Below are positions 32,601 through 41,962 of a DNA stretch of 64,000 nt, piece after piece. Both the position numbers and the translations under genes were made by a program. The first letter of the stretch is position 1. Each line of letters opens with the position of its first letter. Location: assembly GCF_900114475.1 (NCBI RefSeq), contig NZ_FOTE01000018.1:1-64000 (forward strand). Reading direction: 5' to 3'. The notes below the pieces were generated by a model. That model searched no databases and was not told the DNA's origin. It was given only the letters and a program-made list of their open reading frames with translations. Source of the stretch: Paenibacillus sp. 1_12 (GTDB lineage: Bacteria > Bacillota > Bacilli > Paenibacillales > NBRC-103111).

Positions 32601-34955
32601 ATGAGTATGACGGAACAGCAATGGAACGAGGAGCAGCGGCGTGTAAATGACGTTACCGGCTTGATGGAGCTGCAAATCGAGCAGCTGGAAGGAGAAGTCG
32701 GTGAGGTTAGAGGCGAGGTTGTGGATATCCGTACCCATTTCTGGGACGATGTCACGGTAAATATGGGCACAGCCGAGGATTCGGCTGAGACTTTATCCAA
32801 CCTCAAGCAGCAGGTAGAAATGTTATCCGAACGTGAACGTACCCACCGCATTGCTTATTCTGCGTTGAAGAAGTTGAACCGAATGGTGAAGTCTCCGTAT
32901 TTTGGGCGGATCGATTTTAAGGAGAATGGAATACAGGGCACGGAAATGATTTATTTGGGAATCGCTTCCTTTATGGATGAAAGGGACGATACCTTTCTCG
33001 TCTATGATTGGCGTGCGCCAGTGTCTAGTCTTTACTACGATTACCCGCCAGGGCCGTCCTCTTATGAAACGCCAGGTGGCTTGATTGAAGGAGAAATGCT
33101 GCTTAAAAGGCAGTATGTGATTCGTGACGGCGATATTCGGCTAATGTTTGATACTGGGGTTACCATTGGCGATGAGCTTCTTCAGCAGGTACTGAGCCGC
33201 AGCTCGGACGCTCAAATGAAGAGTATTGTCGCCACCATCCAAAAGGAGCAAAATCAGATTATCCGTAATGACCGCAGTCGGATGCTGATTGTCCAAGGGG
33301 CAGCAGGCAGCGGAAAAACATCATCGGCGCTGCAGCGTGTGGCTTATCTGTTATACAAAAATCGCGAGACGCTGCAAGCCGATCAGATGCTGCTGTTCTC
33401 ACCTAATCCGATGTTCAACAGCTACGTATCTACGGTTCTTCCCGAGCTTGGTGAGGAAAATATGCTGCAAACGACGTTTCAGCAATATTTGGAAAGCCGA
33501 ATTGGCCGTGATTTTCAGCTGGAGGATCCGTTTATCCAAATCGAATACGTATTAAGCGCACCGGAGGATGTTGAGTATGCGGCCAGAAACAGCGGTATCC
33601 GCTACAAATCTTCCGTCGATTATCTGATGGTAATGGATGCGTACAAGACCTGGCTGGAAAAACAGGGGATGAACTTTATTTCCATACGTTTTAAAGGTCG
33701 TGAGGTTGTATCCTCGCGGCGAATCAAGGAACGCTTTTACAGCTATGACTCCTCGATTCGTCTGGCTAATCGTGTTGTGCTGCTGCGCGACTGGCTGTTG
33801 AAGGAGATCAACGCTTTTGAGAAGCTGGAACGGAATATGCCGTGGGTGGAAGAGGAGATCGAGCTGCTTGATATCGATGATTACCGACGTGCTTTTAAGG
33901 AGCAGCAGCGTATTCAGAAAGAAAAAGGCACGACGTTTGATGATTTTGATGTGGAAAAAAGCTATCTGGCCCGCATGGTTGTCCATGATCGGCTAAAGCC
34001 GCTGCGGCGGAGGGTTAAGCAGCTGCGCTTTGTTAACGTACGGGCACTGTACAGGCAGTTATTTGAAAAAGAAGGGCTGTTCTCTAGCTTATCCGGAGAA
34101 GCTGCGGTACCCGAGTATTGGTCAGAAATCTGTCGTCAGACGATTCAGCGGCTGGAGCAGTCGGAGCTTGCTTATGAGGATGTCACGCCGTATCTGTATT
34201 TGCTGGAGCTGGTGCAAGGCTTTCAGACGAATACGAGTATCCGCCATGTCATTATCGATGAAGCACAGGATTATTCACCATTTCAGCTTCATTTTCTAAA
34301 ACGATTGTTTCCTCGCTGTCGGATGACTGCATTAGGTGATGTGAATCAGGGAATATATGCCCATGCCTCGTCATTGGGTGAGCATGACCCGATTGCCAGA
34401 CTATATGGTGCCGAGCAAACCGAATTGATTCGCTTAATGCGCAGCTACCGTTCCACACGAGAGATCGTTGAATTCACACGAGGCATGGTGCCCGGCGGTG
34501 AAGACATCGTGCCGTTTAATCGGAGCGGAGAGAAGCCGAGGGTTATCGTGGCTACGGAGCAGGAACTGCTGCATAGTCATATGATAGCCGATTTACTTGC
34601 GCTTATTGCCGATCAATATGAATCCATAGCGGTGATTTGCAAAACGGCGAATGAGAGTGTAGGCGTATATGAAGCGTTAAAAGAACATCTCCCGCTGCGT
34701 CTGATCACGAAGCAAACGCCGTCTTTTGAAAAAGGCGTGCTTGTTATTCCTTCTTATTTAGCGAAGGGTGTTGAGTTTGATGCCGTTATTATTTATAACG
34801 GCTCCCGTGAGCGGTACAGCCGTGAGAACGAGCGGAAGCTGTTTTACACGGCATGTACCCGTGCGATGCATCTGTTGTATATATATTCGTTAGGTCAGCC
34901 AAGTCCGTTCATTACGTCGCAAGCTGATGATACTTATTTGTATATGAACTGTTGA
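32601..34955 (+). CDS. helD: HelD-type RNA polymerase recycling ATPase (superfamily 1 helicase fold)
   Basis: 784 residues. The N-terminal ~70 residues are a long helical coiled coil rich in Glu (the arm that enters the RNAP channel in HelD). Walker A G-A-A-G-S-G-K-T-S is at ~233, Walker B I-I-D-E-A-Q-D-Y-S, motif IV Y-R-S-T, and motif VI Y-T-A-C-T-R-A-M-H. HelD removes RNA polymerase from nucleic acid after transcription in Bacillus. SD GAGGGCGG precedes the ATG. A 678-base region with two mini-ORFs and an orphan terminator lies upstream. Confidence 0.93.
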   Translation: MSMTEQQWNEEQRRVNDVTGLMELQIEQLEGEVGEVRGEVVDIRTHFWDDVTVNMGTAEDSAETLSNLKQQVEMLSERERTHRIAYSALKKLNRMVKSPYFGRIDFKENGIQGTEMIYLGIASFMDERDDTFLVYDWRAPVSSLYYDYPPGPSSYETPGGLIEGEMLLKRQYVIRDGDIRLMFDTGVTIGDELLQQVLSRSSDAQMKSIVATIQKEQNQIIRNDRSRMLIVQGAAGSGKTSSALQRVAYLLYKNRETLQADQMLLFSPNPMFNSYVSTVLPELGEENMLQTTFQQYLESRIGRDFQLEDPFIQIEYVLSAPEDVEYAARNSGIRYKSSVDYLMVMDAYKTWLEKQGMNFISIRFKGREVVSSRRIKERFYSYDSSIRLANRVVLLRDWLLKEINAFEKLERNMPWVEEEIELLDIDDYRRAFKEQQRIQKEKGTTFDDFDVEKSYLARMVVHDRLKPLRRRVKQLRFVNVRALYRQLFEKEGLFSSLSGEAAVPEYWSEICRQTIQRLEQSELAYEDVTPYLYLLELVQGFQTNTSIRHVIIDEAQDYSPFQLHFLKRLFPRCRMTALGDVNQGIYAHASSLGEHDPIARLYGAEQTELIRLMRSYRSTREIVEFTRGMVPGGEDIVPFNRSGEKPRVIVATEQELLHSHMIADLLALIADQYESIAVICKTANESVGVYEALKEHLPLRLITKQTPSFEKGVLVIPSYLAKGVEFDAVIIYNGSRERYSRENERKLFYTACTRAMHLLYIYSLGQPSPFITSQADDTYLYMNC

Positions 34956-35037
34956 TCTTTCATTCAATGATGTCTTCTTTTTAATTAACAATACTTTTGG
35001 ATAATGATCGAAAATTGGATATTAACCGAACGTCTCC

Positions 35038-35072
35038 GGGTGCCTCCGAATTATTGGGAAGCACCCTTCGTC
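35038..35072 (+). terminator. hairpin after helD (possible terminator)
   Basis: GGGTGC (35038-35043) pairs with GCACCC (35061-35066), then TTCGTCGTTT. The 392-base stretch 34956-35347 otherwise holds no gene; I see no clear ECF-type promoter there. Confidence 0.45.
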
Positions 35073-35347
35073 GTTTCATTACAGCTAATACCTGTACATC
35101 TATCGAACCGTTAATATGGATAAGAAAAGTTTGTCATTATAGCTTACATTTCATGGAAATCACCGTTAAACTGGGTTACAATGGCACGAGAGAATACATC
35201 GTCGATTTTTCCTTATACCTGTTGCATGCCTGTTAAGGATCATAGAGATTTTTTCTGATTTCGGAAAATTTTGGTCGTAGAATCCAGAGAGAGTTTATTT
35301 GCGAATAGAAGTATAAGAGGGAGAAGTTGGCCGAAAGGAGATCCTTC

Positions 35348-35926
35348 ATGAATGGTTTAATGCCCGACCAAGAGCTGATGAAGCGAATTGCAGCTAAAGA
35401 CGAAGAGGCTTTAAAACAGCTTTATGATCATTATGAAAAACCAATTTATTCATTCGCTTATCGTATGGTCAGAGATGCAATGATGTCCGAGGAAATTGTT
35501 CAAGAGCTGTTCCTTCGGATATGGAATACAGCCGAGCGCTTTGATGGCACGCAGGGTAAGCTGACGAGTTGGATGTTCACGTTAACGCGCAATATTACGA
35601 TTGATTTGCTTAGGAAAAAAAGAAGCCGGACACCGCAATCCATGGCAGAGCCTGATCAACTGCAGTTTGTTGCGGATGAACGGATGAATACAGAGCTGGA
35701 TGTGGAAAAGAAGTGGGTCGGCGAGCAGGTGAAAGCGGCTCTAGATGATTTGAATGAGGATCAGAAAAAAGTTGTCGAGTGGATTTACTACCAGGGATTT
35801 ACACATCAAGAGGTGTCAGACATGCACGCCATTCCTTTAGGAACCGTTAAAAGTCGTGTTCGGTTAGCAATGAAGCAGCTTCAGCGGCATCTATCTGATG
35901 GAGGAAGGAGGGATTTTCAGCAATGA
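35348..35926 (+). CDS. ECF-family RNA polymerase sigma factor
   Basis: 192 residues. Region 2: L-Y-D-H-Y-E-K-P-I-Y-S-F-A-Y-R-M-V-R-D and E-E-I-V-Q-E-L-F-L-R-I-W; region 4: V-V-E-W-I-Y-Y-Q-G-F-T-H-Q-E-V-S-D-M-H-A-I-P and G-T-V-K-S-R-V-R-L-A-M. ATG 35348 lies seven bases after AAAGGAG; an upstream TTG extension overlaps the SD. It overlaps its anti-sigma gene by four bases (ATGA). Sequence is too short to name a class. Confidence 0.93.
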   Translation: MNGLMPDQELMKRIAAKDEEALKQLYDHYEKPIYSFAYRMVRDAMMSEEIVQELFLRIWNTAERFDGTQGKLTSWMFTLTRNITIDLLRKKRSRTPQSMAEPDQLQFVADERMNTELDVEKKWVGEQVKAALDDLNEDQKKVVEWIYYQGFTHQEVSDMHAIPLGTVKSRVRLAMKQLQRHLSDGGRRDFQQ

Positions 35927-36888
35927 GTAACCAACGAACAGATATGATGTGTGATCTGTTAGAGCTATATGCATTGAATGGCTTAACGAAAGAGGAAGCA
36001 GCGGAGTTCAAGAAGCATTTGAAAACTTGTGCTGTATGTCGCAATCAATTAATTGAGCTGCAGTTGGTTGTTGATTTATTGCCAACAGCTTCGGAACCGA
36101 TAGAAGTACCGCAAGGGATGCGTGAGCGAGTTCTGGATCATGTATTCAATAGTACAACAGCTACCAAGCCGGTTCAGAATACGGCAGTTCGGGCAGGTTC
36201 TGAGCTGAATGCGATGGAAAGCTCGGGAACCGCTATGAAAACTATACGGGCTAGCCGATCGATGCAAATGGACAACGAACAGAGTGCAGTGGATGAAACG
36301 TCCAAGATGACAGAGCTCAGCCGCATTTCGAGTCAAGGAAAAGCAGATCAGAAGCTTCGTTACTGGAGGCTGGCTAGTCTCGCGCTTACTGCAACAGTGA
36401 TTGGACTCGGGCTGTATGCATTTACACTTAAAGGCAATATGAGTGAACTGCAGGTGGATCTGATAGCTGTAAAAGAAACGGTTAGCGGGCTGCAGACCGA
36501 GTTGACTGGACTGAATAGCAAGCTGGCACTTGCCAGTAAGCCTGCGGCGGACATGCAGGTTAATAAAATCGTGACTTTAAACCCGGCAGCGGAAAATATT
36601 GTTTCAAAAGGTCTGGCTTCTATTGTCATCGATAGTAAAGGTACGCATTTGATCGTGCAGGCTGATGATCTGCCCCAAGTGAAGCAGCAGGAGGCATTTC
36701 AGGTTTGGCTAATTAAAGATAATCAACCGGTGAGTGCGGGAACCTTCTCCCCTCACGATGGCAAAGGAGTCGTCTACTTCACATTTGAACCGAAGGATTA
36801 TGATACGGTCGCGATTACTCTTGAACCGGATGCCAATGGTGAAAAGCCCCGCGGATCTATCGTGCTTGCAGGTGGTTTGAAAAGCTAG
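35923..36888 (+). CDS. membrane-bound anti-sigma factor (ZAS plus RskA C-terminal domain)
   Basis: 321 residues. The N-terminal ~60 residues form a zinc-associated anti-sigma domain with H-L-K-T-C-A-V-C (H-x3-C-x2-C). A single membrane span is near 146-168 (W-R-L-A-S-L-A-L-T-A-T-V-I-G-L-G-L-Y). The C-terminal part (F-Q-V-W-L-I-K-D-N-Q-P-V-S-A-G-T-F) matches the RskA extracellular domain. Overlaps the sigma gene by four bases, and presumably holds it at the membrane until a signal causes cleavage. Confidence 0.92.
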   Translation: MSNQRTDMMCDLLELYALNGLTKEEAAEFKKHLKTCAVCRNQLIELQLVVDLLPTASEPIEVPQGMRERVLDHVFNSTTATKPVQNTAVRAGSELNAMESSGTAMKTIRASRSMQMDNEQSAVDETSKMTELSRISSQGKADQKLRYWRLASLALTATVIGLGLYAFTLKGNMSELQVDLIAVKETVSGLQTELTGLNSKLALASKPAADMQVNKIVTLNPAAENIVSKGLASIVIDSKGTHLIVQADDLPQVKQQEAFQVWLIKDNQPVSAGTFSPHDGKGVVYFTFEPKDYDTVAITLEPDANGEKPRGSIVLAGGLKS

Positions 36889-37039
36889 ATTTCACTAGTA
36901 TAATAAATGTAAGGCTATGGAATAGAACGCTGGGCTCAGCGCGATCACCGCTTATCTTTGTAGAGTAACAGGTGAGGGTTTAGCCTGGCGTCTGTTCAGT
37001 TTGACAGCAGCATTCAGCTTTTTCATTGGGGGAATATGG

Positions 37040-38251
37040 ATGAGTACATTGGACATTCGTCAAATCAGTAAGGAGCATATTGCGGATAGCATCGCATTAT
37101 CCGAATTTGCTTTTCAGATGGAGCTGACACCGCAGCAGCGGGAGGAACGGATCGAGAGATTCAATGAACAACAAGGATGGGGTGCTTTTGCCGATGGCAA
37201 GCTGGCTGCCCGTATGTCCATTCTTGAATTACATACTTGGCTTCATGGCAAACGCTTTGAGATGGGTGGAGTTGCGGGTGTTGCTACATGGCCTGAATAT
37301 CGCCGCGGCGGGCTGGTTACAGGGCTGCTGCATAACGCGCTGCGTGTCATGAAGGAACAAGGGCAGACCCTATCCTTTTTGCATCCGTTTCAATTTGCCT
37401 TTTATCGTAAATTCGGATGGGAAACCTACACGGATTATATGAAATATGAGATTCCAACAGCTATGCTGCCCAAGCTTCCTTTGCAGACGGGAAGCATCAT
37501 GCGGGTGGATGAGCAGATCCCCTTATTGAATGGGATTTACCGCAGCTATGCCGTTCGTTATAACGGTATGCTGGATCGGGATGAGCAGTGGTGGAAGCGG
37601 CGCATTTTTACATCCAAAAAAGGGACAACAGCCGTTTATCGTGATGAAGCTGGCGTACCATGCGGATATGTATTTTATGATGTTAAGGATCGGGTTTGCA
37701 AAATTCATGAACTGATCGCTTTGAATTATGAAGCAGAGCAGGCGTTGTGGAAGTTTATCGCTGATCATGATTCCATGATCGATAAGGTTACGCTGCAGGC
37801 TCCCGCGGATAATCGACTGTCGTTTTTACTGGATGATCCGCGGATCAAGCAGGAGCTTGTCCCTTATTTTATGGCGCGAATAGTTGATGTGGTTAGCTTT
37901 CTGGAGCAGTTTCCGTTTGCGGTAGCTGACGATCTGTTGGGTACGGGAATGAGAGAGAGTGAGCTGACGCTGAACATTCGCGATCGACATGCCGCTTGGA
38001 ATGACGGCAGCTTTACGGTCAGGATTGATGCCTTTGGAACAGCAAAAATAGAGAAGCTCAAGGAAGGGCAAGCGGACATGAACGGACTTGCTGTGGAGTG
38101 CGATATCTCTACACTATCAACCATGTTCATGGGCTATCAGCGTCCTGAGTTTCTGCACAGCATAAATCGGCTGCAGGGTTCTGAGGAGTCCGTCAGAAAA
38201 CTGGAAGCATTGATACCGCGACGTCAAACCTATTTACCTGATTTCTTTTAA
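37040..38251 (+). CDS. Eis-like acetyltransferase (GNAT plus sterol-carrier-like domain)
   Basis: About 403 residues. Three-part architecture: N-terminal GNAT domain with V-A-T-W-P-E-Y-R-R-G-G-L-V-T-G-L (motif A), a central GNAT-like domain, and a C-terminal SCP2-like domain. This is the family of Eis and related multi-acetylating enzymes (COG4552); the C-terminal ~100 residues end in F-F. ATG 37040 is preceded by GGGGGA at six bases; an upstream open stretch is non-coding. A terminator follows 80 bases after the stop. Confidence 0.88.
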   Translation: MSTLDIRQISKEHIADSIALSEFAFQMELTPQQREERIERFNEQQGWGAFADGKLAARMSILELHTWLHGKRFEMGGVAGVATWPEYRRGGLVTGLLHNALRVMKEQGQTLSFLHPFQFAFYRKFGWETYTDYMKYEIPTAMLPKLPLQTGSIMRVDEQIPLLNGIYRSYAVRYNGMLDRDEQWWKRRIFTSKKGTTAVYRDEAGVPCGYVFYDVKDRVCKIHELIALNYEAEQALWKFIADHDSMIDKVTLQAPADNRLSFLLDDPRIKQELVPYFMARIVDVVSFLEQFPFAVADDLLGTGMRESELTLNIRDRHAAWNDGSFTVRIDAFGTAKIEKLKEGQADMNGLAVECDISTLSTMFMGYQRPEFLHSINRLQGSEESVRKLEALIPRRQTYLPDFF

Positions 38252-38330
38252 GGTGCGGCATACCTACTTTTGAAGAGGAGAAAGCCTGCGTCAGCCTCCA
38301 ATGAAGATTTAAGACGATATATATTAGAAG

Positions 38331-38369
38331 AAGCGTGAGCTGCCAGAAATGGAAGCTTGCGCTTTTTTT
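38331..38369 (+). terminator. terminator of the Eis-like gene
   Basis: AAGCGTGAGCT pairs with AGCTTGCGCTT (two G:U pairs) and is followed by TTTTTTT. Confidence 0.85.
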
Positions 38370-38420
38370 CTCGGCTTCTTAGGGCATCATGCTTGCAGCA
38401 GGAAACGTATGACACTGATA

Positions 38421-38564
38421 CCCGAGCGGAGAAAGCGGACCATCTGGAGAAACGAAATGTCGCCTTGCAATAGCACTTTCAAAAGTGCCAGCATCTTTGT
38501 CGCCTGAGGTCGCATAAGTACCCCGACTTAGGTCTAGTATGAGAAACCGCCGCAGGTCCGTTTT
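38421..38564. repeat. structured intergenic repeat, copy B
   Basis: Begins CCCGAGCGGAGAAAGC; the first ~50 bases match copy A at 22851 with few differences. GCGGACC (38435-38441) pairs with GGTCCGTTTT (38555-38564); GCACTTT/AAAGTGC and a CCTGAGGTCG / CGACTTAGG hairpin lie inside. It is just upstream of the LiaI-like gene. No ORF is present. Confidence 0.65.
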
Positions 38565-38580
38565 GAAAAGATGCTCTGTG

Positions 38581-38595
38581 GTCTAAAATAAAGAC
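38581..38595. promoter_or_regulatory. inverted repeat GTCT-N7-AGAC (candidate LiaR box)
   Basis: GTCTAAAATAAAGAC lies 42 bases upstream of the LiaI-like gene, at the promoter end of an operon whose regulator LiaR is encoded downstream. It has the dyad of a response-regulator site. The match to a LiaR consensus is my inference. Confidence 0.35.
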
Positions 38596-38636
38596 ATGAG
38601 CAAGGGACATCACAACGAAAGGCGGTGAATACATAA

Positions 38637-38936
38637 ATGAGATTGAATCGAAACAGCGGTTTGGCAGTGGCACTTATAGCATTTGGTGTCTTAATACTGC
38701 TTAGCAAAATGGGACTTCATATGGGGCATATCATGAGTTACTTATTTCCGATTGCGTTGATTGGATTAGGATATATCGGACTTCGCAATGATCGTACGAT
38801 AATCGGTCTGATCCTGATCGCCATTGGTTCACTAGTACTTATCGTGAAGCTGTCAGGTGTAATTGCTATTCTCGTCGCGATCGGGTTGATCGTATATGGG
38901 GTATCGAGCTTGAGAAGAAAATCACGCGCTTACTAA
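38637..38936 (+). CDS. small membrane protein, LiaI-like/LiaF N-terminal-like
   Basis: 99 residues, mostly four hydrophobic segments: A-V-A-L-I-A-F-G-V-L-I-L-L-S, I-M-S-Y-L-F-P-I-A-L-I-G-L-G-Y-I-G, I-I-G-L-I-L-I-A-I-G-S-L-V-L, I-A-I-L-V-A-I-G-L-I-V-Y-G. Such proteins lead lia operons in Bacillales and anchor PspA-type proteins. SD AAAGGCGG precedes the ATG. Followed at 40 bases by a PspA gene in the same transcript. Confidence 0.85.
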   Translation: MRLNRNSGLAVALIAFGVLILLSKMGLHMGHIMSYLFPIALIGLGYIGLRNDRTIIGLILIAIGSLVLIVKLSGVIAILVAIGLIVYGVSSLRRKSRAY

Positions 38937-38976
38937 GACTTATAGTCAGATTCCAAAGATGAAGGTGGTAAAGAGT

Positions 38977-39666
38977 ATGGGTTTAGGCAAACGATTCAGA
39001 GATATTACGGTTGCAACATTCAATGAAATGCTGGAAAACTCGGAAGATCCGGTTCGTCTAATTGATAAATATTTAAACTCGCAGGCCGAGCAGATTCGTG
39101 ACTCGGAACGCCTCCTGCAGCAGTGCTTGTCACACGCCTCAGGGTTGAGACAGCAATATATGACAGCTGCTCAATTAATGGAGCGCCGCGAACAGCAAGC
39201 GCTGATGGCATTGAAGGCCGGTGAAGATGAAGTGGCCCGCATAGCCCTTCAGGAGAAGCTGCAGCAGGAAGAACGCAGTGTGCAGTACAAGGCATTGTAT
39301 GATCAAAGTAAGCTTGGTATTGTAGAGCTGGAAAGCCAGTTGCAGCAGTTCAAGGCAGATTACGAGGAGATTGCTTCCAAACGCAGCTACTACATTGCAC
39401 GATTGGAGAGCCTGCGCTTGCAGCAGCGGATGAATGAACGGCTGCGCGGTATGGGCGGCGGTATTGGAGCTGAACAGCCGCGGATGTTCGATCGGTTGGA
39501 GGAGCGTGTCTCCGATATGGAATCGGCAGCGCGTGCACTGCGTGAAGTGAGAAGCCATGGACGTGAGGTGCTGCAGGCAGTAGGAACAGCAGCCTCGCAA
39601 GCGCTGGATCAGGAGATGGCTAAGCTCAAGGTTAAATTGCAAGAGGAGGGCTGGATGCGATCATGA
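38977..39666 (+). CDS. PspA/IM30-family membrane-stress protein (LiaH-like)
   Basis: 229 residues, almost entirely helical (residues ~25-230), with the family opening M-G-L-G-K-R-F-R-D-I-T-V-A-T-F-N-E-M-L-E. PspA proteins assemble on stressed membranes. Start at ATG 38977 after AAGGTGG; an upstream in-frame ATG gives six more residues without a ribosome site. The stop overlaps the pspC start by four bases (ATGA). It differs from the second PspA (40209) in its Gln/Arg-rich centre and G-M-G-G-G linker. Confidence 0.92.
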   Translation: MGLGKRFRDITVATFNEMLENSEDPVRLIDKYLNSQAEQIRDSERLLQQCLSHASGLRQQYMTAAQLMERREQQALMALKAGEDEVARIALQEKLQQEERSVQYKALYDQSKLGIVELESQLQQFKADYEEIASKRSYYIARLESLRLQQRMNERLRGMGGGIGAEQPRMFDRLEERVSDMESAARALREVRSHGREVLQAVGTAASQALDQEMAKLKVKLQEEGWMRS

Positions 39667-40205
39667 GTAAATTATATCGTTCACGTTCAGACCGATATGT
39701 AACAGGTCTGTCCGGTGGATTAGCAGAAACCTTAGGAATCGATTCGACCTGGATTCGTTTGATACTAGTGTTTACCACTTTCTTTTCCGGTGGTGTCGTC
39801 ATTGTCTTGTATTTCCTAGCCGCACTGGTCATTCCCAAAGAGCCGCGTGACCATGGACCATTTGGTCCGGGCTACGGATACGAAGGTGCGGGTGCACCGA
39901 ATTGGAATGGTCAAGCTGGACCTGGGTGGGGACAGCAACCATGGGGTCAGGAATGGAATGGAAAAAAATATGGCTGTGGCTATCGCAAGCATAAACGCAA
40001 TGAATATCGTCAAAACAATGGTCATTTTGGAGCTAATAACGCTGGGTATCCGGGCGCGCCAGGTCAAGGGCACACTCAAGCCGGTGATAATTTGGATGAC
40101 CTGATGAAAGATATTGAGAAAAAAGCGATGTGGAAAGAAATCGAAGATCTTCGTGCCAAAGTAGCACAATACGAAAAAAACCAACAAACCAAAGGGGACG
40201 TGTAA
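39663..40205 (+). CDS. pspC: PspC-domain protein
   Basis: 180 residues. PspC domain at residues 3-60 (Y-R-S-R-S-D-R-Y-V-T-G-L-S-G-G-L-A-E-T-L-G) with a membrane span near 32-52, then a Gly/Trp/Asn-rich disordered segment (~60-140) and a C-terminal coiled coil (D-D-L-M-K-D-I-E-K-K-A-M-W-K-E-I-E-D-L-R). PspC is the usual membrane partner of PspA. It overlaps the upstream pspA by four bases and abuts the second pspA (3-base gap). Confidence 0.92.
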   Translation: MSKLYRSRSDRYVTGLSGGLAETLGIDSTWIRLILVFTTFFSGGVVIVLYFLAALVIPKEPRDHGPFGPGYGYEGAGAPNWNGQAGPGWGQQPWGQEWNGKKYGCGYRKHKRNEYRQNNGHFGANNAGYPGAPGQGHTQAGDNLDDLMKDIEKKAMWKEIEDLRAKVAQYEKNQQTKGDV

Positions 40206-40208
40206 ATC

Positions 40209-40913
40209 ATGGGAGTATTTTCAAGAATCAAGGATATGACGAAGGCATCACTGCATGAAATTTTGGATAAAGTTGAAGATCCGATTATTATGTTAAATCA
40301 ATATTTGCGTGATATGGAGGAAGAAATTGCTCAAGCAGAAGTAACAGTAGCCCGCCAAATTGCCAACGAACGTAAACTGAAGGAACGTTATGAAGAAGCG
40401 ATTCGTTTGACAGATCAACGTGAAGAGCAGGCTAAGGAAGCTTTGAAGAATGGTCAGGAACTGGCTGCTCGTCAGGCTCTAGAGCAAAAGCTGTACTACG
40501 AAGGCAAAATTGCAGAGTATGGCGATTCGCATGAGCAAGCTAAGGTACAGGCTGCTGAGCTCGTTCAACAGCTTCATGAGATGAAGGATGCGTTCTATCA
40601 AATGCGCAACAAGCGCAGTGAATTGGTATCCCGTGCCCAATTAGCAAGAGCACAGCGTCAAATGGCTCAAGTTACAGCGCAAAATGTAATCGAAGGCGGT
40701 CATGCCGCCAAAGGCTTCAGACGTATGGAAGACAAGATTGTAACGCTTGAAGTGGAAGCTGAAATTGCACGCAAGCCTTATGTGGGCAGCAGCGCATATT
40801 CCTCTGGAGTTGGCTACACGCCTGCTAGCAGCATAGACGCGGCTAAGCAAAAGAAAGTTGATGATCAACTGCAGCTGTTAAAAGAAAAGATGGGCTCAGA
40901 GAAGTCTCAGTAA
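40209..40913 (+). CDS. PspA/IM30-family protein
   Basis: 234 residues, helical. Opening [21 protein letters not shown] is the canonical PspA N-terminal amphipathic helix; residues 60-210 are coiled coil with Ala/Gln-rich tail ([10 protein letters not shown]). Second PspA of the operon, three bases after pspC, so one transcript carries PspA-PspC-PspA. A terminator follows 60 bases later. Confidence 0.94.
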   Translation: MGVFSRIKDMTKASLHEILDKVEDPIIMLNQYLRDMEEEIAQAEVTVARQIANERKLKERYEEAIRLTDQREEQAKEALKNGQELAARQALEQKLYYEGKIAEYGDSHEQAKVQAAELVQQLHEMKDAFYQMRNKRSELVSRAQLARAQRQMAQVTAQNVIEGGHAAKGFRRMEDKIVTLEVEAEIARKPYVGSSAYSSGVGYTPASSIDAAKQKKVDDQLQLLKEKMGSEKSQ

Positions 40914-40969
40914 TTTCTTCTCATTATCCTCTTTGAGTGGATACCGAATTATGATATGCTTGGTAAGGC

Positions 40970-41010
40970 AAAAAGCCATAGGGCCATTTCAAAGCCGCTA
41001 TGGCTTTTCA
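40970..41010 (+). terminator. terminator after the PspA operon
   Basis: AAAAGCCATAG pairs with CTATGGCTTTT around a 16-base loop; the tail is CAGCC, so the T run is inside the stem. It separates the pspA unit from liaF. Confidence 0.7.
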
Positions 41011-41091
41011 GCCTATGAAGATATCAGAGTAAATATATGCAAATGTATCACATACTACCCAGAATCAGCATAAGAAAGGAGGCAGCATAGG

Positions 41092-41802
41092 ATGAAGAAA
41101 TTTGACCGTAAATGGAAGGGAAGCGAACGTGGAGACGGGACTGGTCATGACCGGAAGGGCAACCGTAACGACCGCAATGTAGCGCTGGTTTTGATCGGCG
41201 TTGGCATATTTTTGCTTTCCAATAATCATTGGGGCTTTTTCACCGTGCTTGCCATTGTGCTGATTTTTATCGGTATTCATAAGGTGAGAAAGTCATCTCC
41301 ACGCAAGGGCTATATTTTGATGGGGATTGGACTCGTTATTTTATTAGGCGGTAACTTCTCTTTGCTGCTTGCTATTATATTAATCTCGTTGGGGTTTTTC
41401 TATATTCGTTCCAGGCAGCTGCATCGCGCCGAAAGCTATGTGAAGAAAAGCTTGATTGAGAGCGTACGTTGGGGGAAAGAGCCATGGGTTTTACGCAACA
41501 GCTCCATCTGGCATGTCATCGGTGAAGCAAAGATTGATTTGACCTACGCGATTCCTGAACAAAGAGAAGTTACGCTTGTTCTGCAGGGCGTAATCGCCGA
41601 TCTTGATATTATCGTGCCAGAGGATATGGGACTCTCCGTAACTTCGTCCGTTATTTTTGGAGAAGCAGTGATCGGACCTAATAAAGAATCGGGCATTTTA
41701 AATAAAACGGTATGGCAAACAGCTAACTTTGAAACTGCGGATACGCAGGTAAAGTTAATGATTTCCTATATTATAGCGGATATTGATATCAAGATTGTTT
41801 AG
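41092..41802 (+). CDS. liaF: LiaF-family regulator of envelope stress
   Basis: 236 residues. A charged N-terminal ~25 residues, four membrane segments (~27-115), and a cytoplasmic C-terminal domain (D-L-T-Y-A-I-P-E-Q-R-E and V-P-E-D-M-G-L-S-V-T) typical of LiaF, the inhibitor of the LiaS kinase. SD AAAGGAGG precedes the ATG. The liaF-S-R order matches Bacillales. Confidence 0.92.
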   Translation: MKKFDRKWKGSERGDGTGHDRKGNRNDRNVALVLIGVGIFLLSNNHWGFFTVLAIVLIFIGIHKVRKSSPRKGYILMGIGLVILLGGNFSLLLAIILISLGFFYIRSRQLHRAESYVKKSLIESVRWGKEPWVLRNSSIWHVIGEAKIDLTYAIPEQREVTLVLQGVIADLDIIVPEDMGLSVTSSVIFGEAVIGPNKESGILNKTVWQTANFETADTQVKLMISYIIADIDIKIV

Positions 41803-41804
41803 GT

Positions 41805-41923
41805 GTCTGGTGAATAAAGAGTAAGTTATCATGCAGAAGCGTTAGTATTCGCCTTTGTTTCCGGATGTTTATCGCTGTGACCGTAAGGATCTTGGCCGCG
41901 CAGCGGAGACTTATTCACCAGAC
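41805..41923. repeat. long inverted repeat with GTCTGGTGAATAA arms between liaF and liaS
   Basis: GTCTGGTGAATAA (41805-41817) and TTATTCACCAGAC (41911-41923) are a perfect 13-bp inverted repeat 93 bases apart. The arms are shared with the element at 21127. It begins three bases past the liaF stop and ends 40 bases before liaS. Confidence 0.72.
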
Positions 41924-41962
41924 TTTTAGAGGAATTGCGGTAAAGCTAGGAGGACATGCTTA

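Noticed and set aside
35250-35330. ECF autoregulation promoter upstream of the sigma gene
   Set aside because: GGAAAA and CGTAG are present but only eight bases apart, too close for an ECF -35/-10 pair.
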